From Clostridium sp. (GTDB taxonomy: Bacteria; Cyanobacteriota; Vampirovibrionia; Gastranaerophilales; Gastranaerophilaceae): DNA of 64,000 bases. Location of the stretch: contig JAHALR010000012.1 in assembly GCA_018362895.1 (NCBI GenBank), forward strand, positions 1 to 64,000. The letters run 5' to 3'. Each line of letters opens with the position of its first letter. Positions within the stretch are counted from its first letter, which is position 1. The position numbers and the translations under genes were made by a program. Below the pieces are notes generated by a model that had not been told where the DNA came from, did no database searches, and saw only the letters and a list, made by a program, of their open reading frames with translations. Below are positions 61,566 through 64,000 of the stretch, in pieces.

Positions 61566-62072
61566 ATGAGTCGGGTGCTTTTATTGAATTCTGAAAATGA
61601 GCCGCTTCGAATATGTAGCTGGAAGCGAGCACTGGTATTGTTGTTAAAAGGTAAGGCGGAGTGTGATGAACGTATTAAAAATATAGAAGATTATATCAGT
61701 ATAGACAATACTTATATACCTAAAGTTATAAAACTTAACTATGACATGGCAGTTCCTTATAGGGAACTGCCTTTTAGTCGAGAGAATGTGTTTGTCAGGG
61801 ATGAATATACCTGTCAGTATTGCGGGAAAAAATTTCCTGCTTCTGAACTTACCTTGGATCATGTTTATCCGAAATCGCGTCTGGGGCCTGATATTTGGGA
61901 AAATATAGTTACATGTTGTAAAGAGTGTAATCAATATAAAGCAGACAAGACTCCTAAAGAAGCAGGAATGAAATTGCTCAGGCGACCATTTCGTCCAAAA
62001 GAATATTTTGAATATGAGATGAAAAAATACTCATATTATGAACAATTGTACTGGAAAAACTGGGCATCATAA
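61566..62072 (+). CDS. HNH endonuclease, cyanobacterial type
   Basis: 168 residues from ATG 61566 (MSRVLLLNSENEPLRICSWK). The C-terminal HNH motif has CQYCGKKF, LDHVYPKSRLGP (His), and CCKECNQYKADKTP. The N-terminal region (VLLLN.ENEPLRICSWKRALVLLLKGKAE) is a typical partner of this family in cyanobacteria and actinobacteria, where it is common but of unknown function. The ~160-base gap to the permease is AT-rich and divergent. Confidence 0.82.
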   Translation: MSRVLLLNSENEPLRICSWKRALVLLLKGKAECDERIKNIEDYISIDNTYIPKVIKLNYDMAVPYRELPFSRENVFVRDEYTCQYCGKKFPASELTLDHVYPKSRLGPDIWENIVTCCKECNQYKADKTPKEAGMKLLRRPFRPKEYFEYEMKKYSYYEQLYWKNWAS

Positions 62073-62119
62073 TCTGAATTTGAATAGCAAAAAATTTTAT
62101 ATTTATATTTTTTATAAGT

Positions 62120-62923
62120 ATGATTTGTTCTCGTTCCTTCAACACTACTGATTTTAATTTGATACAACAGTCAAAACAGATTTTTTCTGACTGTTATATG
62201 CTTTCATCTTTGGAGGCATTGGCTCATTCGACTCAAGGCAGGAATGTTTTAAGTGATAACGTACAAAGGCTATGTCTCAATACATCAATTAAATCAGAAA
62301 ACTTTAAAGATATTTTTTGCAAGAACACTCCTTCTCTTGAAAATGCTTTAAATCAGTGTGAGGTTTTTCGTGTAAGATTCAAAAACGTGAAAGGTAATCA
62401 AGAAGATTTTTTTATTTCGCAGAACAATCCAAAATACTCAGAAATTTGGGCAAAACAAAAAAATCCGGTGATTTTTGCTTTTGAATCAGCAATGTCTGAG
62501 CTTTTAAAAAAATACCCTGACAAGAAACCTTTAATCAGTAAAATTGTTTTTCCTTTTAAAAAGAATTTCGAATACAACAAGGTTTCTAATTTTATGGAGA
62601 TGTTTACCGGCAAAAAACCTTATATTTTAGCAGAAACATCTTTTAATCTAAATTTGAAGCCTTATAAAAAAGAAGTTTATAAACTTTTTGAAAGGTTAGG
62701 TAACACAAATTCTGATGATTACAGCTTTGTTGTTGGAAGTGGTATGAAAAAAATGGACGATGGACGAAGATGGCATTGTTATACTGTTTTGCATGTTGAT
62801 AATGATAAGAAAAGAATTGTGCTTTTAAATAAGAGAACAAACGAGCCAAGAGAGTATGGTTTTGATGAGGCTATAAAAAAATTAAAATATTTTGTAGGAT
62901 ATTTTAATGAAGATCTAAAATAA
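62120..62923 (+). CDS. Putative calpain-like (C2/papain-fold) cysteine protease
   Basis: 267 residues. The signature resembles calpain: KQIFSDCYMLSSLEALA (active-site Cys C25, Gln nearby at Q20), then SEIWAKQKNPVIFAFESAMS (like calpain's NELWPALLEKAYAK) and RRWHCYTV (His H219), then VLLNKRTNEPREY (Asn N237). The order C-H-N and spacing fit. It lacks a signal peptide and there is no clear ribosome-binding site. It could be an effector or a cytosolic protease. Family call is fair, function unknown. Confidence 0.5.
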   Translation: MICSRSFNTTDFNLIQQSKQIFSDCYMLSSLEALAHSTQGRNVLSDNVQRLCLNTSIKSENFKDIFCKNTPSLENALNQCEVFRVRFKNVKGNQEDFFISQNNPKYSEIWAKQKNPVIFAFESAMSELLKKYPDKKPLISKIVFPFKKNFEYNKVSNFMEMFTGKKPYILAETSFNLNLKPYKKEVYKLFERLGNTNSDDYSFVVGSGMKKMDDGRRWHCYTVLHVDNDKKRIVLLNKRTNEPREYGFDEAIKKLKYFVGYFNEDLK

Positions 62924-63706
62924 TTAAAATATTTTTGCAAATGACATAAAGTAATCATCAATTACATTAAATATAATTGGCATAATCCAGAGAAGAATTG
63001 CCGCTCCTAGGACCGGTTTGAAAAGGAAACTCAATTGGAAAACGTTTACCTGTGGTGCTGTTTTTGAAATTATACCTAGAATTAAATCCTGTCCAAGTGT
63101 AGCAAGAAGCACAGGTGAAGCTATTTGCAGTCCGACATATAGAACGTTTGAAGTTAGTGTAATAAGATAATCTTTATTTACGATTTGATCGAGTGGGATT
63201 GCACTTGCATAAATTGGAAATATCTCAAAGCTTCTATGCAGGGCATTTATCAGCCAGTAAACACCACCTATATTTATAAATAATATTACAGCAAGTAATC
63301 CAAAGAAGTTCCCTAGAATAGAAACCTGAGCACCGGCAGTTGGATCCAAAACCATTGCAGAGGAAAGACCCATTTGCATGTTTATCATATCTCCGGCTGC
63401 TGCAATGGCTAGAACTATACAGTTAGCTATAAAGCCTATTATCATTCCTCCGACGACGTTCAAAATAATGCCAAGAACAAGCGATGTACCTTTAGGCACC
63501 GCATGTGTCTCAACTGTCATCATTAAGATTATTGTGAGTACCATTGCAAAGGAAAGTTTAACAAATCCTGGAATCTCTTTTCTGTTTAAAACAGGAGCAA
63601 ATCTGATGAATCCGAGTACTCTTGCAAAAATAAATATACCTGCACTGAGACCGCTATTTATTTCAGGAAAATATTTGGGAAATGCTTCTAATATTGTATC
63701 AATCAT
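62924..63706 (-). CDS. fliR: Flagellar export apparatus protein FliR
   Basis: 260 residues with about six transmembrane helices. FIFARVLGFIRFAPVLNRKEIPGFVKLSFA is the conserved start, followed by GGMIIGF and GDMINMQMGLSSAMVLDPTAG. FliR is part of the export gate together with FliP and FliQ. Its ATG overlaps the stop of the upstream gene (ATGA). No fliQ or flhB is visible at this end. Confidence 0.9.
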   Translation of the reverse strand: MIDTILEAFPKYFPEINSGLSAGIFIFARVLGFIRFAPVLNRKEIPGFVKLSFAMVLTIILMMTVETHAVPKGTSLVLGIILNVVGGMIIGFIANCIVLAIAAAGDMINMQMGLSSAMVLDPTAGAQVSILGNFFGLLAVILFINIGGVYWLINALHRSFEIFPIYASAIPLDQIVNKDYLITLTSNVLYVGLQIASPVLLATLGQDLILGIISKTAPQVNVFQLSFLFKPVLGAAILLWIMPIIFNVIDDYFMSFAKIF

Positions 63707-64000
63707 CAGTGTTTAATCTCATTTTCCGGCTTATCCAGTTTTAACAGCCCTTTGTCTTCATCTGCTTTGTCATCAATCAGAAGTTTGATAGTTGTATTTT
63801 TTTCGTTAAGTTTGAATGTAATATATGCGATGCCTTCTTCATAGGTTGTTATTATAAGATTTGAGTCAGTTGTAAAAATTTCAGTTACACTTTCTGCTTT
63901 AACAATTCTGGGATTGCTGTTTTGAATATCTTTAGGGCGTTGTTTAAGATCCAGAATATAACTTTCATTTGTATGAAGATTTAAAACAGCACCTGACTCT
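63706..64000 (-). CDS. Pilus/secretin N-terminal-like protein, C-terminal part (partial)
   Basis: 98 residues of a frame open at the window edge, ending at TGA 63706-63708 in ATGA overlap with fliR. The visible part has LHTNESYILDLKQRPKDIQN and VTEIFTTDSNLIITTYEEGI, the pattern of the pilus-formation N-terminal (BON-like) domain of secretins and CpaC. The tail is acidic (DDKADEDKGLLKLDKPENE). Because it is translationally coupled to fliR, it may be a flagellar or envelope protein. Family call tentative. Confidence 0.4.
   Translation of the reverse strand, partial: ESGAVLNLHTNESYILDLKQRPKDIQNSNPRIVKAESVTEIFTTDSNLIITTYEEGIAYITFKLNEKNTTIKLLIDDKADEDKGLLKLDKPENEIKH

Noticed and set aside
61408..61632. 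75-residue N-terminal extension of the sugar permease
   Set aside because: It lies over the divergent promoter region and reads as non-conserved sequence; the membrane protein starts at MKRAF (61407).
1..64000. CRISPR arrays, tRNA or rRNA genes, insertion sequences, prophage
   Set aside because: I found no regularly spaced repeats, no tRNA-like CCA/TTC clover patterns, and no transposase or integrase genes.

Overview
The window is AT-rich bacterial chromosome, densely coded on both strands, with no rRNA, tRNA, insertion sequence, CRISPR array or prophage that I can see. Several features point to a flagellated relative of the cyanobacteria, i.e. Vampirovibrionia/'Melainabacteria', probably a gut-type Gastranaerophilales. 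The RNA polymerase beta-prime gene is split into rpoC1 and rpoC2, and RpoC2 carries a very large insertion (about 660 residues) in the trigger-loop region, as in cyanobacteria. A cyanobacterial-style HNH endonuclease, the 'FTLAEVL' prepilin and class III anaerobic ribonucleotide reductase fit the same picture, while no photosynthesis gene is visible. The taxonomic placement is inference from these genes.

Layout. 1-1.2 kb: tail of an MmcQ/YjbR-like gene and a probable ADP-ribosyltransferase effector. 1.2-5.7 kb: co-directional cluster of HAD phosphatase, class III aminotransferase, alpha/beta hydrolase with a Cys nucleophile, small membrane protein and BioF-like synthase. 5.8-9.6 kb: dnaJ-like, queE, anmK, murQ. 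9.6-13.4 kb (minus): motA-motB-fliL-fliM-fliN. 13.6-17.4 kb: prepilin, typA, prs. 17.5-22 kb (minus): fliJ-fliK-flgD-flgE. 22.2-31.4 kb: ileS, nitrilase, two nitroreductase-fold proteins, a HAD hydrolase, and nrdD-nrdG behind a cobalamin riboswitch. 31.4-32.9 kb (minus): adk-map. 33-37.1 kb: four tandem flagellin genes. 37.2-42.5 kb: nanE-ROK kinase, a 58-aa gene with a sigma-28-like promoter, and a pilMN fusion-pilO-speB operon. 42.6-44.4 kb: rlmB and a primary-type sigma factor. 45-54 kb: rpoB-rpoC1-rpoC2. 54-64 kb: M48 protease, NTF2-like exported protein, oppF-like ATPase, lytic transglycosylase, response-regulator/histidine-kinase hybrid, sugar ABC permease, HNH endonuclease, calpain-like protease, fliR and the end of a pilus/secretin-N-like gene.

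Working together: three flagellar loci supply motor, switch, hook and filament parts. Prepilin, PilMN and PilO belong to a type IV pilus or competence-type machine. AnmK, MurQ, NanE, the ROK kinase and the lytic transglycosylase form a cell-wall and amino-sugar salvage theme. The NrdDG riboswitch implies a B12-dependent reductase elsewhere in the genome.

Most worth a second look: the frame-breaking deletion at the start of rpoC1; the B12 riboswitch before nrdD; a FliD/FlgL-like domain shared by the neighbouring hook proteins FlgD and FlgE; a FliM without the usual CheY-binding peptide; the sigma-28-like promoter of a 58-aa gene; repeated dyad motifs and leaders in the flagellin array; and two effector-like enzymes (ADP-ribosyltransferase, calpain-like protease).
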